Origin: Morchella semilibera
Taxonomy: Eukaryota > Ascomycota > Pezizomycetes > Pezizales > Morchellaceae
Direction of reading: 5' to 3'
Length of the DNA stretch: 64,000 nucleotides
NCBI GenBank assembly: GCA_009192285.1
Contig: WBVU01000022.1
Coordinates: forward strand, 248,001 to 312,000
In this document: positions 1-13,756 of the stretch, one piece after another
Position numbering within the stretch: position 1 is the first letter of the stretch
Layout of the letters: each line of letters opens with the position of its first letter
Translations under genes and position numbers: made by a program
The notes under the pieces: generated by a model
Told to the model about the DNA's origin: nothing
What the model saw: the letters and a program-made list of their open reading frames with translations, nothing else
Database searches by the model: none

Positions 1-56
1 TTTATCTCTAGGCCATTTGTTGCCAACCAATGTACTAACCAGAATCCCTCACATAG

Positions 57-325
57 CCATCAGCAAACGTTTCCCAACCGACTCCGGTGGGGCAAAGGGC
101 CCACGGTCCTCGCATGACACTTTCGCCGAAGCCCATCGTGAACAACGCAACAGGCGCACAGATTATAATGACAACAACCAGCGGGGAGGTCGTGATAATA
201 ACATCGGTGTCGCCCCACCAACTCCAGGGTTTGGCGCTGGGCTGCCCTTCATGAACTTTGTGCCGCCAAACATGCCCAATGGTTTCCAATATCCCGGATT
301 CCCAGGCCAGTCCTCAGGACGGTGA
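57..325 (+). CDS. C-terminal exon of an RNA-binding protein, probably Nrd1/Seb1-like (partial)
   Basis: Last exon of a gene that begins before the window. A TACTAAC branch site at 33-39 followed by ACATAG ending at 56 marks the acceptor, so the exon starts at 57 in phase 1 and stops with TGA at 323-325. The reading begins (A)ISKRFPTDSGG, then a basic Arg/Asn/Gly-rich stretch (QRGGRDNN) and a Pro/Gly/Phe-rich tail. From memory, fungal Nrd1/Seb1-type proteins (CID plus RRM, binding the RNA polymerase II C-terminal domain in termination) have a similar SSKAISKR-like segment followed by a low-complexity tail. Only about 89 residues are visible and no complete domain, so the name is a family guess; another hnRNP-like protein is possible. 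Confidence 0.5.
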
Positions 326-1736
326 AGCGTCACGAACCTACTGCGTAGATAAGTGAAATAGGAATTGGTCGATAATCGGAAGCGGCAACGTCAAAGCTTA
401 ATACTTCAAACAGCTTGACAATGCATTACGGCTAGAGCGGGTTAATATCTTATTGGTCTGGGTTTAAAAGCTGTTTAGTCTTTTGGTTTAAGGCGGGGTG
501 GTGGGGGAGGTGGTAGTATGTTCCTGCTTGTGGGGTTAAAATCAGGGGCTAGGGTATGCTGGAATATAACCACTAAAATAATTAGTTCACGTTGATGGGG
601 AGTTTGGGGTTCCTTATTTTTCCGAGTGGCCTTTTGTTTTGTTTGTTTTGTTTCTCTTACTCTCTTTCTTTTCAGTTCCTTTTCCTAAGTATTTTTCCGC
701 TTTTCCTCTCTGTCTCGTGTATCCGATGATCTTTCTCACTCACTTTATCTCTTTTCTATCTCTCTCATACACAAGCTTGAGTTTACCCGGAGGTGGGTAA
801 TTTTGAGGATGGGACGTTGTCTGCCGAACGCGCGAATCTGCCCCCCGCCGATACAGCGCGAGCCAGGGCAACTTGTTCTGTTAAATGTAAAACTCTTCTG
901 TTTCTACTGTAAAATATTTTTTTTCTCTCTCCTATCTCCCCTCTCCTGATCATAGGAGACGTAAAAAACGATATCATAAAACAACAGGTTAAAACTTAAA
1001 AAATAATATTTGTGAACACAATATACATACAAAAACCCCAATTTTGGGAAACCACCCGCGCCGCGCGCGCCGCGCAGAGTGTTGAATTCCCCGGCCGCCC
1101 CAGTTCAGCTATGCAGCAGCTAGTAGTTTTCCCTGGCGAGAATTCCCACCTCTACCCTAGATCTTATGTAATATGTGCTTTCTGTAGGGGGGGGGGGGTT
1201 GATGCCCCCGGTGGGGTACGGTGTGCGGTGCGATTTCTTCCAATTTCCGGAGGGTGGAGGGGTTGGAGGGGGGGGTTGGGGGTTCTTGTTATCCGGGGAG
1301 AATAAACGATGCGATACGGAACCTTGTAGTGACATGACGTCGGTCTGGCCATGGGGGGAGGGGGGAAGGGGGGCGTGAAGTGAGGTGAGGTGAGAATAGT
1401 TGGTTAGTTATGTAGTTAGTTAGGTTGACATTGGAGGTCCCTGTGCGTGAGCGAGGCGGTAAAAACCTCACGCTTGCTTCGGTTTAGGAGTGGCGAGTAA
1501 GTTTGGGCTGGGGGTGGCGGATAGGAGTAACTTGTAAAGTAGATGGAGGTTGTTCCGGCCTGGGCGCGCGCGGGGGGGCCGTACCTGCGCTGTAACTGAG
1601 CAAGTGCCTTTCCCTCCCCAGCGCCCTGGGAGTAGAGTTACTTAGTAATGTATGGAACAGTGGACACACACATGGTCTCTTTTTGAATTGGAGACTTCGA
1701 TCGAGATCCTGTTCTTGTTGGTCATGACCATTTGCT

Positions 1737-1760
1737 GGTTGGTTGGTTGGTTGGTTGGTT
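1737..1760. repeat. (GGTT)n microsatellite
   Basis: Six consecutive GGTT units, read directly from the sequence. Confidence 0.9.
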
Positions 1761-2940
1761 AGTTTGTTACATATACACCCACTACTCGGAGGGATTTCTG
1801 CTGACAGAACTAAATTCTTAATGTTTCTTCTATTATAATTATCCATGTAGGTACTTATGTACAATAATACCCCATGGGCCCCATATGCGGGGGTTAGGTT
1901 ACGACTTACGAGTACCGTACTGTGGAGGAATGGTGTGTATGGATGGTATGGATACGTACGGGTATTGCGGGGGTTTCCAATTAAAACCACTACTACTATT
2001 ACTACAAGAGAGACAGTGAGGAGAGAGAGACAGAGACAGAGAGACAGAGGAGGGGAAGAGGAGGTGATAGACGTTGGAGGTAGTACAATAATGCCTCGAT
2101 CACTCGATACGATGTACCCCGTGAGAGGGGGGGTACGTACATGTAGAGAGTCGGTACATGTATCTGCCTGGAGGATGTAGATCTATCTAGAGGTGTACCC
2201 TTTCAATTCACGTAAACCAGGAAACCAGCCCGCATAACCATAATTGCCTTTTCTTCCATCCCCTTAGTCCCCCCCTCTGTGCTGCTGCTTCTGCTTCTGC
2301 TTCTGCGCGGCTCGAGATCCATCACTTAATTCCCACCGCGCTTGGGAGAATTGATTGGTAAAAGTAGATACGATCTATCTGCCATATATCTCATTTCATG
2401 GTATGGTATGGAAGGTACATACAGTAAAAGTACATATGTAGCCTTTAATTACCCTCTGCATCCACATCTACATCTGTAGTAGCCATATCGCGGTTCGGTG
2501 TATCTACGGTGTATCTAGCAACGAGAGTTTTTCCGCTCGCTGGCGGTGGCGCGTGCGGAAAGACCACCACCACTACAAACTGGAGGCTGGGTGATCTATC
2601 TAACTACTCTATCGTGAGAAAAAAAAAAAAAAGGATAAAAGCAAACCCGCGTAAAATGCCGCACAGTTCACCCTCCCACCCTCCCTCCCCTTCCCAGCCG
2701 GGGAGGGGGCAGAATTTTTCCGACAGACAGAACAGACAACCACAAAAAAGACTGAAACCTCGCTAGCTAGTACTGCTGTAGTACATGTCGATATGGATCG
2801 GAGTATGGAGGTGGTGGGGGAAAAAAGAAGATATGTACTCTATGTAGCTTATGTGTGTGTGTGTGAAAACGACGATCATGAAGAGGAAAAAAAAAAAATG
2901 GAAATGCCGGTATCGCGGTATCGGCGTAACCGAGTGCTGT

Positions 2941-3009
2941 TTTTTTTTTTTTTTTTTTTTTCTTCTTCTTCTTCTTTTCTTCTTTCCTTTTTTTTTTTTT
3001 TTTTTTTTT
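2941..3009. repeat. Long pyrimidine tract, T runs with CTT repeats
   Basis: A T run of about 21 bases, then (CTT)n and CTTT units, then a second T run of about 20 bases. It is strand-asymmetric simple sequence. Confidence 0.9.
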
Positions 3010-4917
3010 GTGGAGGTGAGAAGAAAAAAAAAAAGGTTCCTGTATGTGGGCAGTTAACGGTAGTTTACTCTTTACTCTCAAGTGTGGCACTGTCGAAACT
3101 AAAGTAACGACGCCCACCCACACACCCACGCCAACGGGTGCGCGCGGGACAAAACAAAATTTTCCTCCACCCTCCCTCCTGCAGTAGGCGGTCGGGAGCA
3201 AAATGTTCTGGAAAACAAAGTTTGGGGAAAAAGAAGGTTACCCACACCCACACACACAGCAAGGCAGTAGCACCCGTTGCATGGTGGGGGAGAAAGGATT
3301 TTTTTTTTTTTTGCTGCACAACACAACCCACAATCTCATACCACCAAACAACTCCACGACCGACGGGGAGGGGAGGGGTTTTTTTTTTGATCTAGATCTA
3401 TCTACATATACTCTATCCCCCACCAGGAGTAACGTGTGTCCAGTTGCAGGGTGGAATCTTGCATGGTATAGATAGAAACGGAAGTAGGGTAGCTGGAGCT
3501 GGTAACATACAATGTATGTATGTAGATGAGAGGAGGAGGTAAGGTGAGGTGACCGGTGCCCGTAGTACCGCTTGTACCGTACCATGGGAAAGGTACCTTA
3601 TGAGCGAGCATAGATCGAGTACTCTACTCTAGAGTAGCATACATTATGTACATGCCTACATACATTATGCTTGATACCTTAGTTAGACGTCAACCTACAT
3701 ATCCGTACGCCTCTTTTCTACTCTAAGCTCCTCCTGTCTTGTCTCGCGGTGCCGTTGTCTTGCTATGTTGGCGGCGATGGTAGAGTAAAGTAAAGCCATA
3801 TTCCGGGTGATATCTGATGATTCGACGGGAGAAGACCCTGCAGAGACCCCTGTTCAGAATCAGACTTACATACATACAAGAGCACATACGTGCTTTTACA
3901 CTATAGATTACGGCCGGTTCATTTAATGTAGGTACGGGATTCAGAGGCGAGATAGCTTTACTCTAGAGGCGACACTGCGCTGGGCCGTGTGTGCTGCTGC
4001 ATCATAATTAATCCGGCCGGGCGACGGTCGCCGCGCGCGCGCGCGAGCAGGCGAATTAATGGTTAACGCGCCCTTCAAATTGCAACTGCAATTGATCAAA
4101 CTCAACGAATCTAGAGGGTACGGTACCTGCTAATCTCCCCCCTTCTAGCTTTCTGCAACTGTTTGATTTGCATCAAACTAGCGCCGACGCTTCACTTCTC
4201 TCTAGCTAGAGGTACATGTACCTATGTACTTAGGTACATATCTGTCTAATAAGGTGGTCGTGGGGCAAAATAAAATTATATGCCCAGCGTAAATCGTGAT
4301 CACGACCTTACTAAAAATTCCCAAAACCCAGAGTGATGATGACTTCACACGATGAGAAATATTGACGATAACAAGCAAACCGTGACAGCAAGTTGTTACA
4401 CGCGCACACTGGTTTATTTCTGGCGACGGAGTATTTAATTTCTTGTGGTCAGTAAAAGGGAAAAAGAAAGACTTGAGTAACCCTCATCCAGCGTAGCACA
4501 GATCAAACCCAGAGTACTAGATACACATACAGCTTAACTGCACCCTAAAATAAAATTTCATTTCACGAGAACGAAAGAAAAAAAAAGGGAAATGTCCGGT
4601 ATCGGAACCCGACGCAGGCCCGGTCGGGTGTAGTGTGGCATGGCATGTGCCACATGTGTACCTATCTACATTTTAACAGCAGCAGCAGCGGTATGTTTCC
4701 CCTTCATCATCTTCGGAGGTTGCGGATCATTTAGAGCTTCGCGGAGCAAGCTTGTTCGTTTCGGAACCCGAAAGATCTTGCATGAGAGGCCTTCTTTACC
4801 GCTAACCCCCGGCCCTGAGTGATTTGGACCGCTAAATTGCAACCCCGGCTCACTCTACATACTCCTAACCCTACCATATCTACATGCAATCTACATACCA
4901 TACTCTAACAGTCCCGT

Positions 4918-4934
4918 CCCCCCCCCCCCCCCCC
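4918..4934. repeat. Poly-C run of 17
   Basis: Uninterrupted run of 17 cytosines in intergenic DNA, broken from an upstream CCC by one G and a T. Confidence 0.9.
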
Positions 4935-7900
4935 GCTAATGTAGGTACAAATCATAAGAGCTGTTTTTGTGTGGAGAACGAGGTGTTTTTAGTGGGGGGA
5001 GAAGTTAAACGATACTCTATCAGGTCGAAACTAATGAAAGTGTGAAAGATACAGTTACTTAGATGTGCATTAGTTTAGGATGGCTGCAACAGATTGGTCT
5101 GGAGAGAGATGATGAGGGAGCCAGCTGTCAATCTTGACCTGGTAGTCCCTAATGGGGAATAGCTACTGCGTGCACAAGGAAATAACAGTAACGTCGAAGT
5201 TTCGCTGACTGCCCCGGCATTGTCGGGGAAGGCTCCCAGAGGTGGATTAAGTCGTTATTGGACTCTGCCAGCGCGACATCATGGGACAATGCCGAGAAGG
5301 GAGGGAAGGGAAGGAAGAAAGGAAGGAAGGTGGAAGAGTTCAATTGTTCTGTATAGGGAGGTACAGGAACAGTTATATCGCCTTGTACCTGTAGTCAAGG
5401 GATGAAGCTGTAGCAGCTACACCTCGAACGCTACATACTGGAACTACAAAACCAGAGCTGAAAGCCAATCATTTCGCCAAAACGGGAATCCCCCAATAGT
5501 ATTGAGTGGCTGGTCACGAATCAAACATAAACTCTTGCGATGATTCAATTGTAAGTGTTCCGCGGAATGGCACAGAAACACCGCTATGTACCACCCAGGT
5601 ACCACCACCACCACCATCACCATCATAATTCACAGGCGAGTATGTCATATAGTAAGATCAAACCAATATGCTGCCGCGAGAGCCTCTCCACCACCACCAC
5701 GCGTGACTTTGTACTCAGCTAGCATTAGCCTGCATACCCTACTCTATCGCTTATCGCCCTTTTGTCAATCCCTCTCGTAACTGGCTGTGGGTGGTGGCCA
5801 TCTCCACAGCTAGGGTCTTCCCGAGGGAACACACGCAGAAAAAAAAAAAAAGGTACCTACAAGGTCACTTTACATACATACGTTACTCTAACCGTAAGTA
5901 CTATTTCACCCTCCCCCTAGTTGACGTAGGGTGTAATCTAATCTGCCTGTCTGTCTCTCTGTCTGCCTCGTTGGTGTCGTCTGCTGTCGGTCGGTGGGTG
6001 GCTGGTAACGAAAGAAAGGCAGCTGGCGGCGGCGGTCAATCTGTGCCGACCCTGCCGAGTGGGCAACCAAAAAAACCCTTTTCCAGCCAAACTCTCTCTC
6101 TCTCTCTCTGCCAGGGTCTCGAATTGCTCTATTACTCTTTATTTCTTTCATGCCTCGGCATTCAGTCGGCACGGCAAAGTACGGTGGGAATTGGCGAATC
6201 TATACAAAATGGGCAAAAAAAAAAGGTGATTGGATTTCGAGGGATTTTTTTCCCTTTGCCTACAACGGACGCGGATAACACGGCGTACGGGGTGCGAAGA
6301 AGAACAACAAGCACAGTTGCAACACAGACACCCTCAGAAATATAACTGATGAGAGCGAAATTCCGTCAAAGTAAGGCTTACCCTGCTGACCGACAATGTG
6401 GGGAGGGGAGAGGGGTGTATGGAGACGGAGAGTGGAGGGGTGAGCATGCGCAAAAGAGAAGCTGTATCAAAATATCGCGCATAATCTCTATAATGCCTCA
6501 GCGCGCGCGCGCCCTGTGGAAAAAAAAGCTCCATTTGCCCCTTCAATAAAATAATAATTATTATCATTTCTACGCGCTCTCACTCATATACGTATGGTAC
6601 ATGCGGTCAAGACTACCACTGTCTTGGCCCCCATTCGTACCCGCTGACGATAATGATGATGATGATGACAGGATTCCCCCGCCGAAAGACATAGATATCG
6701 TTGAATATAGAGTACCTAATTAGAACAATTGAAATGATAAAAAAATTGAATAGGGATATCTATCAATAGCGAATAAACGCTTGGGCGCACGCCGCGTTTC
6801 GCTGATGAGCTCGTCGTAACCAGAGACAGGAGCAGCTCTTTGCATTCCCAAATCTTCAAGAGCTCCGTCTTGGATCTCTTGGAAGCCGGTCTCAGCCCAG
6901 AGATAGCGACAGCTCTAAGCAGATCAGTGTAGATTTGCAATTAAAATACAGCTACCGACAGGGCAATTCCTTCTAGATGGAACAGACAGGTTTCTATTCC
7001 CCCTTCCATGCAGAAGGCCAAAGACGAATTCACGGTTGTGCCTGCGTAGAAGGGAGGGAAAGAAAAAAACTCTTTCCCCACACTCCGGAATTCCTCGGAC
7101 GAACCAGCCAACCAGCGCAACAGAATAATCCCAAGTTTTTTTTTCTCTTTCCTTAGTGGTGGTGGTGGTGTCTTTCTTTTCCTACTCGCTCGCTCGGAAA
7201 ATTTCTACGAGCTAGTTAGATAGCCTGAACGGATTGGATCTCATCTCGTCTACAACACCATGACTAAGGTAATAGAGATATGGCTCACGAGCCAACTTGC
7301 CCCCCAAATCTCCATGGCCGCCGGGCCTCCGACGCCTCCCGGCCACACCTTATGAACACATAACCTATACTGAGCCTACATACCCCGACGGGAAAATAGC
7401 ATCTGTAACTTCATGTGGCCCCTACTCCTTTTCCCTACCTACACCACATCATCATTGTAATTCAACCACCATAATGGCCGATCAATTGTGCATGAAGGAT
7501 CGTGTCAATGTCTTGGTACGCAATAAATATCGCGGGGAGGTTGGAGGGGATGTAGTAGGGTAGTAGGGATGTATGAAGTTGGGAGTAGTGGGTAGGTGTA
7601 AATACATGTAGGCGTCATATTTCGCGAAAAGTGAAGAGGCCGAGATTGGATGGAGGAAACCGGGGCAAGGGTCGGGAGGAGAGCCGATTTAGAGCTTTTT
7701 TTTTTGTTAATTATGTTTTTTTTTTTTTTTTTTACCTTGGCCTCCTTTTCTGTCTTGTAGAAGTGAACTGCTGTTTCGATCTCACTCAAACCGTCGCCTA
7801 AGGAAATGGCAAAAGGAAAAGGGATACAAAGTAGAGGTGTGTTGTATCTAGATATGGCGACAGCCAATGAGAACGTCGTGGGGAAAAAAGGGAAGAGGAA

Positions 7901-10341
7901 AAAAAAGAAAATAAATTTAGGTAAAAGGGCCCAGACAACAGACGAAAATCAACGGCAATTTGGCCGGTGCGAATCTTTGCCATTGCGCGATCTGCTAAGG
8001 TTCTTGGTGGTGGTGGTACGGTGGGGAATAGCTCGACCACCACCACTATCGTGAACGTCAATCAAAGCACGGTGAACGGTGAGCCCTGTTTACATTTCGC
8101 CTTTTTGGAGGGGGTAAACTCTCCGGGGGAGACGAGGGAGGGGGTCCAGGTTCAGGGCTAGGATACCGGGTTCAGTCTCAATCCATTATCGCTTCATCTC
8201 ATCTCGCGCTTCTACCTGTTCGGTCAATTTCACAAGTTGTGAAACAAATTGGGGCTCCATATGTAACTTTTGTTTTGAAGATTTGGGGGAAACGAGTGGT
8301 CCCGCCGAGCTGCCTAGCCTAGGGTAAGGGTGGGTTTTCTGACAGCAGTATGTACCTGGGTGTTTCTGCTGGCATTTGAACCCTTGATAGGGGGTGAAGC
8401 GAGTAACTCAAAAGGTTGATGAAGTTTGTAGGTCACCCGGCTTGAAGTAGAACGGTTTGGAACAACGAGATGGACATTTCTAGTTCTGGTAGGCACATCC
8501 GTATTCGGTACCTAGTGGTTCGCGGCTCAGAGTGAGTGAGTGCCGCTGTTTCCTTTTTATTGACGATGATGTCGATGAAGGTTGGGGGATATGATAGAGG
8601 ATGGGATTTGTGTTGTTTTCCTTTTTCCTTTTTCCTTTTTTTTTTCCCCTTCCCCTTTCTTTCTTTTTTTTGTGATCCTCTTTGGTCTCAATGCTCTTTA
8701 ATTTTAAAATTTGGGAGTGAAAAAAAGTTATCAGTTGAAGATCAACGTTGAAAACGTACAGTCTATCTATACACGGCTGGCCGAATTGATGTTTCTAGAG
8801 CGGTCTGAGGCTAGCTGGCTTCAAAAGATAATTATGATCTGTATTGAAATCCTTATCTTTACCATGGGGTAAAAATAATTGTAGAGACTAGAGAGTACAT
8901 ACATGTAGGTAATTGTAATTATATGAGGCTATTTGTGTTACGTGGTAACACCCAAAAGTGAGTGATAAGCTGTGACCGCGTGCCGTTATTTAGCTACATA
9001 CATTACTATTTTTTTTCCGTGTTTGGTCAGTATTACTATGATTAAATTTCCCTCACCTCTGATTGGGAGGGGGGAGGAGGTTAACGTTGTAGGGAGAATT
9101 TCTCCAGTAAGAAGAGCGTTTAGGTTGAGGACCGGTTAGCTAACTGGCGCGTAAGCGGGTGGAAAACTGGACAGCTTCGGCCGAAGCCAGAGAGTGGATG
9201 GCTGGGTGGCTGATGGCAGTTGTTTCCGGGGTGGGAGACCAAAAGTTGAAATTTTTTTATTACTTTTTCGGGTAATTCTTCTGTCTGGCTTATGCTGGCG
9301 GAAAGAATCGCGCAAAAGGCAGGAGCCTGTGCTCGTTGGGTCTGGTGAAAAAAAGTACCTCTACATACCTTCTCTCCCCCGGTTGTTGATTCCCTGTCTG
9401 CATGTGGACACCCCACTCGTACCCTACTTTGGAACTTCAACTCTCACCCCCCAGCTTTGCCACTAGGCTATTTCCCGACAAGACAAGCCCGGAGGGAAAA
9501 AAGCAATCGGGCGGCATCCACCCAGGATCCATCCATCATCCCTCCACTCGCAGGAGGCAAGCAAGTACGGTAGTATGCGGCATCCAAGCTTCTCCCACCC
9601 CCCAGACAGGTGTAAGTACGGTTAGGCTTGGAATTTTGTAAGGTACAGTTACAGTTATGGGCAGTAGTAGTGGTAACCAGCAGGAGCATTGGCAGTAGGC
9701 AGACCGTACCGTAACAGTAGAGTCCCATCAGTAGGAGAGGAAGCCGTTCTTGCCAGACAGCCAGCCAACAGTGGTAGCTCCAGCAGCAGAACCAGCAGAG
9801 CGTCTCTCTCCACCCACTAAGAGAGTCCCCACCACCCCCCCCCCCAAATCTACTCTACCCAGGTCCCCCCCCCCAAACTCCCTCACGCCAAACCGTAAAA
9901 GTGTTTATGCTTGCCCCAGACCCGTAGGCGTATTCGTGAGAAGTTGTGTATATAGTTCACCCTCCCCGCCCGCTCAAGTAGATTTTTTTTCCCTTCTCTT
10001 CTTCACCGTTGCTTTGTGATTCGGACAGCCTCAGAAGATTTCATCCAAAATCTTTCCCGGCAATCGACGCAGCGGTGTGTGCGGACAATTCCCTTCCAGG
10101 CTTCTTCCTAGCCCTAAAACACAAATTTATCTTTTGTGTCGCTTTCTCGCGCTAGGTTGATTCTGCCCGCATTTGGTACTCAAATCCAACGTATTACGCT
10201 ATTCGTTGCCTGCTCCGAAAACCCAACTTATAAAGCTCAACCACTTCCCACCTCCCACCACTTCTCTCCCACTCCTCCCCCCTTGAATAATTCGTACATT
10301 CGCCATCGAGTGCTGCTACAACAACATCAAGCATCACAACA

Positions 10342-13300
10342 ATGTCGAACCAGTCGACAACCCCCCAATACTCTTCGTCCGCGGGCGATGCGCCTCACAT
10401 CGGAACACACATCCCTTCTAGTGGCATTGGGTCCGAGAAGCACGATGCCATTGACGAGAAGAACGTCGAGGGAACTCCCCTTGACGATGAGGAGGACGAG
10501 GACATCGATCAATTGATTGATGACCTTGAATCCCAGGACGGTCACGAAGAAATCGAAGATGAAAGCGACGCCGCTCCCGGCTCCAGCGCTCGCCCCGTTC
10601 CCGAAGACCTCCTTCAGACTGACACCCGCACCGGTCTTACCTCTGCTGAGGTTGACCAGCGCCGCAGGAAGTACGGTCTTAACCAGATGAAGGAGGAGAA
10701 GGAGAATCTTATCCTCAAGTTCTTGATGTACTTCGTTGGTCCCATTCAGTTCGTCATGGAGGTTAGTCTACTTTATCTTTTTCTCGCTTAGGAGATTACT
10801 TTTACGCTTTGATAAAAATTTCACGATTACTGACATCACTACTACATAGGCTGCTGCTATCCTTGCTGCCGGTCTTGAGGACTGGGTCGACTTCGGTGTT
10901 ATCTGTGCCCTTCTTTTGCTCAACGCCTGTGTTGGTTTCGTTCAGGAATTCCAGGCTGGTTCTATTGTCGAGGAGCTGAAAAAGACTCTCGCTCTCAAGG
11001 CTGTTGTTCTCCGTGATGGTCGTCTCTTCGAGATTGAGGCTCCCCAGGTCGTCCCCGGTGATATTCTCCAGGTTGAGGAGGTAAGTTGCAACAACCACAC
11101 ATCACTATTATGATTTCCTGTATACTAATGATTTTCACTATATAGGGTACCATTATCCCCGCTGATGGTCGCATTGTTACCGATGACGCGTTCCTCCAAG
11201 TTGATCAGTCTGCCATTACCGGTGAATCTCTCGCTGTCGACAAGCACAAGGGTGACCAATGTTACGCGTCTTCCGCTATCAAGCGTGGTGAGGCCTTCAT
11301 GGTCGTTACTGCCACTGGTGACAACACCTTCGTCGGTCGTGCTGCTGCCCTTGTCTCTGCTGCCTCTGCTGGATCTGGTCACTTCACTGAGGTCCTTAAC
11401 GGTATTGGTACTATTCTCTTGGTCCTCGTCGTCTTCACTCTCCTCGTCGTCTGGGTTTCTTCCTTCTACCGCTCCAACGGAATCGTCGATATCTTGAAGT
11501 TCACTCTCGCCATTACCATCATCGGTGTCCCTGTCGGTCTTCCCGCTGTCGTTACAACCACCATGGCTGTCGGTGCCGCATACCTTGCTAAGAAGCAGGC
11601 CATTGTCCAGAAGCTTTCCGCCATTGAGTCCCTTGCTGGTGTCGAGATTCTCTGCTCTGACAAGACCGGTACTCTTACCAAGAACAAGCTCTCTCTCGCT
11701 GAACCCTACACCGTTGAGGGTGTTGAGGCTGATGATCTCATGCTTACCGCTTGTTTGGCCGCTTCCCGCAAGAAGAAGGGTTTGGATGCCATCGACAAGG
11801 CTTTCTTGAAGTCTCTCCGTTTCTACCCCCGTGCCAAGAACGTCCTCTCCCGCTACAGAGTCCTTGAGTTCCACCCCTTCGACCCCGTCTCCAAGAAGGT
11901 TACCGCCGTTGTTGAGTCTCCCCAGGGTGAGCGTATTGTCTGTGTCAAGGGTGCCCCTCTCTTCGTTCTCCGCACTGTTGAGGAAGACCACCCCATCCCA
12001 GAGGAAATCGCCAACGACTATAAGAACAAGGTCGCTGAATTCGCTACCCGTGGTTTCCGTTCCCTTGGTGTTGCCCGCAAGCGTGGTGAAGGCCACTGGG
12101 AAATTCTCGGAATCATGCCTTGCTCTGACCCCCCCCGTCACGATACCGCTAAGACTGTCCACGAAGCTAAGACTCTTGGTCTCTCTATCAAGATGTTGAC
12201 TGGTGACGCCGTTGGTATTGCCCGTGAGACTTCTCGCCAGCTCGGTCTCGGTACCAACATCTACAACGCTGAACGTCTTGGTCTTTCTGGTGGTGGTGAT
12301 ATGCCCGGTTCTGAGGTCTACGATTTCGTTGAGGCTGCCGATGGTTTCGCAGAGGTCTTCCCCCAGCACAAATACAACGTCGTCGAGATCCTCCAACAGC
12401 GTGGTTACCTTGTTGCTATGACTGGTGACGGTGTTAACGATGCTCCCTCCCTTAAGAAGGCTGATACCGGTATTGCCGTCGAAGGTGCTTCCGATGCTGC
12501 CCGTTCTGCTGCCGATATCGTCTTCTTGGCTCCTGGTCTCTCTGCTATCATTGATGCCCTCAAGACTTCCCGCCAGATTTTCCACCGCATGTACGCCTAC
12601 GTTGTCTACCGTATCGCCTTGTCACTCCACTTGGAAATCTTCTTGGGTCTCTGGATCGCCATTCTCAACGAGTCTCTCAACTTGAACCTTGTCGTCTTCA
12701 TCGCCATTTTCGCTGATATCGCTACCCTTGCCATTGCCTACGACAACGCTCCTTTCTCCAAGACTCCCGTCAAGTGGAACCTCCCCCGTCTCTGGGGAAT
12801 GTCCATCCTTCTCGGAATTGTTCTTGCCATCGGTACCTGGATTGCACTCACCACCATGCTTGCCCACGGAAGCCCCGATGGTGGTATTGCCCAGAACTTC
12901 GGTAACCGTGATGAGATCTTGTTCTTGGAGATCTCCCTCACTGAGAACTGGCTCATCTTCATCACCCGTGCCAACGGACCTTTCTGGAGCTCCATCCCCT
13001 CATGGCAGTTGTCTGGCGCTATCTTGGTCGTCGATATCATTGCCACCCTTTTCACTATTTTCGGTTGGTTCGAGGGTAACGAGCAGACTTCCATCGTTGC
13101 TGTTGTCCGTATTTGGATCTTTTCTTTCGGTATCTTCTGTGTTATGGGTGGTGTCTACTGTAAGTCTAAACTCTTAACTTCTCTATACTTGATCATTGTT
13201 ACTAACTCTCTATCACAGATCTTCTCCAGGATTCAGTCTCTTTCGATAACCTCATGCATGGAAAGACCCCCAAGAAGGACGCTAAGAAGCGATCTCTTGA

Positions 13301-13355
13301 GGATTTCGTCGTTTCTCTCCAGCGTGTCTCTACACAACATGAGAAGAGTTCATAA
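10342..13355 (+). CDS. pma1: Plasma-membrane H+-transporting P-type ATPase
   Basis: Proton pump that couples ATP hydrolysis to H+ export and sets plasma-membrane potential and cytosolic pH. Exons are 10342-10761, 10850-11080, 11146-13159 and 13219-13355, joining in frame to 933 residues, the usual length for fungal Pma1. Visible features: an acidic N-terminus ([11 protein letters not shown]), the actuator motif ITGES, the phosphorylation motif [13 protein letters not shown] with Asp near residue 389, KGAPLF in the nucleotide-binding domain, MLTGD and [15 protein letters not shown] in the P domain, and multiple membrane helices. The C-terminal tail ends [11 protein letters not shown]; in yeast the equivalent Ser-Thr pair lies in the autoinhibitory regulatory domain and is phosphorylated on glucose. 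Codon use is strongly biased (GGT, GCT, AAG, ATC), as expected for an abundant protein. The gene is complete, and its upstream flank is unusually long and gene-free. Confidence 0.97.
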
Positions 13356-13756
13356 ATTAGAATTATAGTTAATATGGGGTTATGGCGATGTACTATAGAA
13401 TGATATCTTTTTCGTTTGGTAGGCAGGCCACAGGGCGCTGGGGTTTTGGATACATTAGTTTGTAAATTGCACTCCGGCGAGTGAGCGGATCGGGATTTTT
13501 TTTTATTACCCTCCTCTCGGATGTGTCTTAATGTTAGACAGTTCAATGTTATTCTTGTTGGACGAAAAATGTTTGTATGATTTTCATGTTTTATTTTTTA
13601 TGACAATTCAATTACGTTGTCAACTACCTTCAGGGCTTTTCACTTTAGGCGTGACTTCACAAAGAAACTCGAATTTCTCAACTGTTCCTTTTTGCCCCCT
13701 TCACTGCCTCCCAACCACAAAGAACAACATGATCAGTGAGCTTAACAATCTTAACC

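Larger units (their letters stand above)
326..10341. other. 10-kb gene-free region upstream of PMA1
   Basis: No conserved protein-coding signal was found on either strand. Open frames here are short or translate simple repeats, such as Lys-, Phe- or Ser-runs. The DNA is full of homopolymers and short tandem repeats: a 17-C run at 4918-4934, T/CTT tracts at 2941-3009, GGTT repeats at 1737-1760, GA-rich blocks near 2010-2060 and an alternating CG stretch near 4032-4045. The palindrome TACATGTA occurs at 2138, 2155, 4213, 7603 and 8900, with related TACATACATA words near 3868 and 5871. The right end must contain the PMA1 promoter and 5' leader. An unrecognised non-coding RNA cannot be excluded. 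Confidence 0.7.

Noticed and set aside
4028-4048. Alternating CG run as possible Z-DNA or CpG island
   Set aside because: Too short, with no associated gene start or other regulatory signal.
5791-6345. 184-codon open frame in the region before PMA1
   Set aside because: The translation is driven by simple repeats (Lys run, Ser-Leu repeats) with no domain, and the opposite strand is equally open.
6346-6361. CTGATGAGAGCGAAA resembles a hammerhead ribozyme core
   Set aside because: Stem II would be a single pair and no matching strands for stems I and III are found nearby.
11125-12585. Long antisense open frame of 486 codons opposite PMA1
   Set aside because: It mirrors the strong codon bias of PMA1, has Ser/Thr/Asp/Gly-rich low-information translation and spans conserved ATPase codons; no independent coding evidence.
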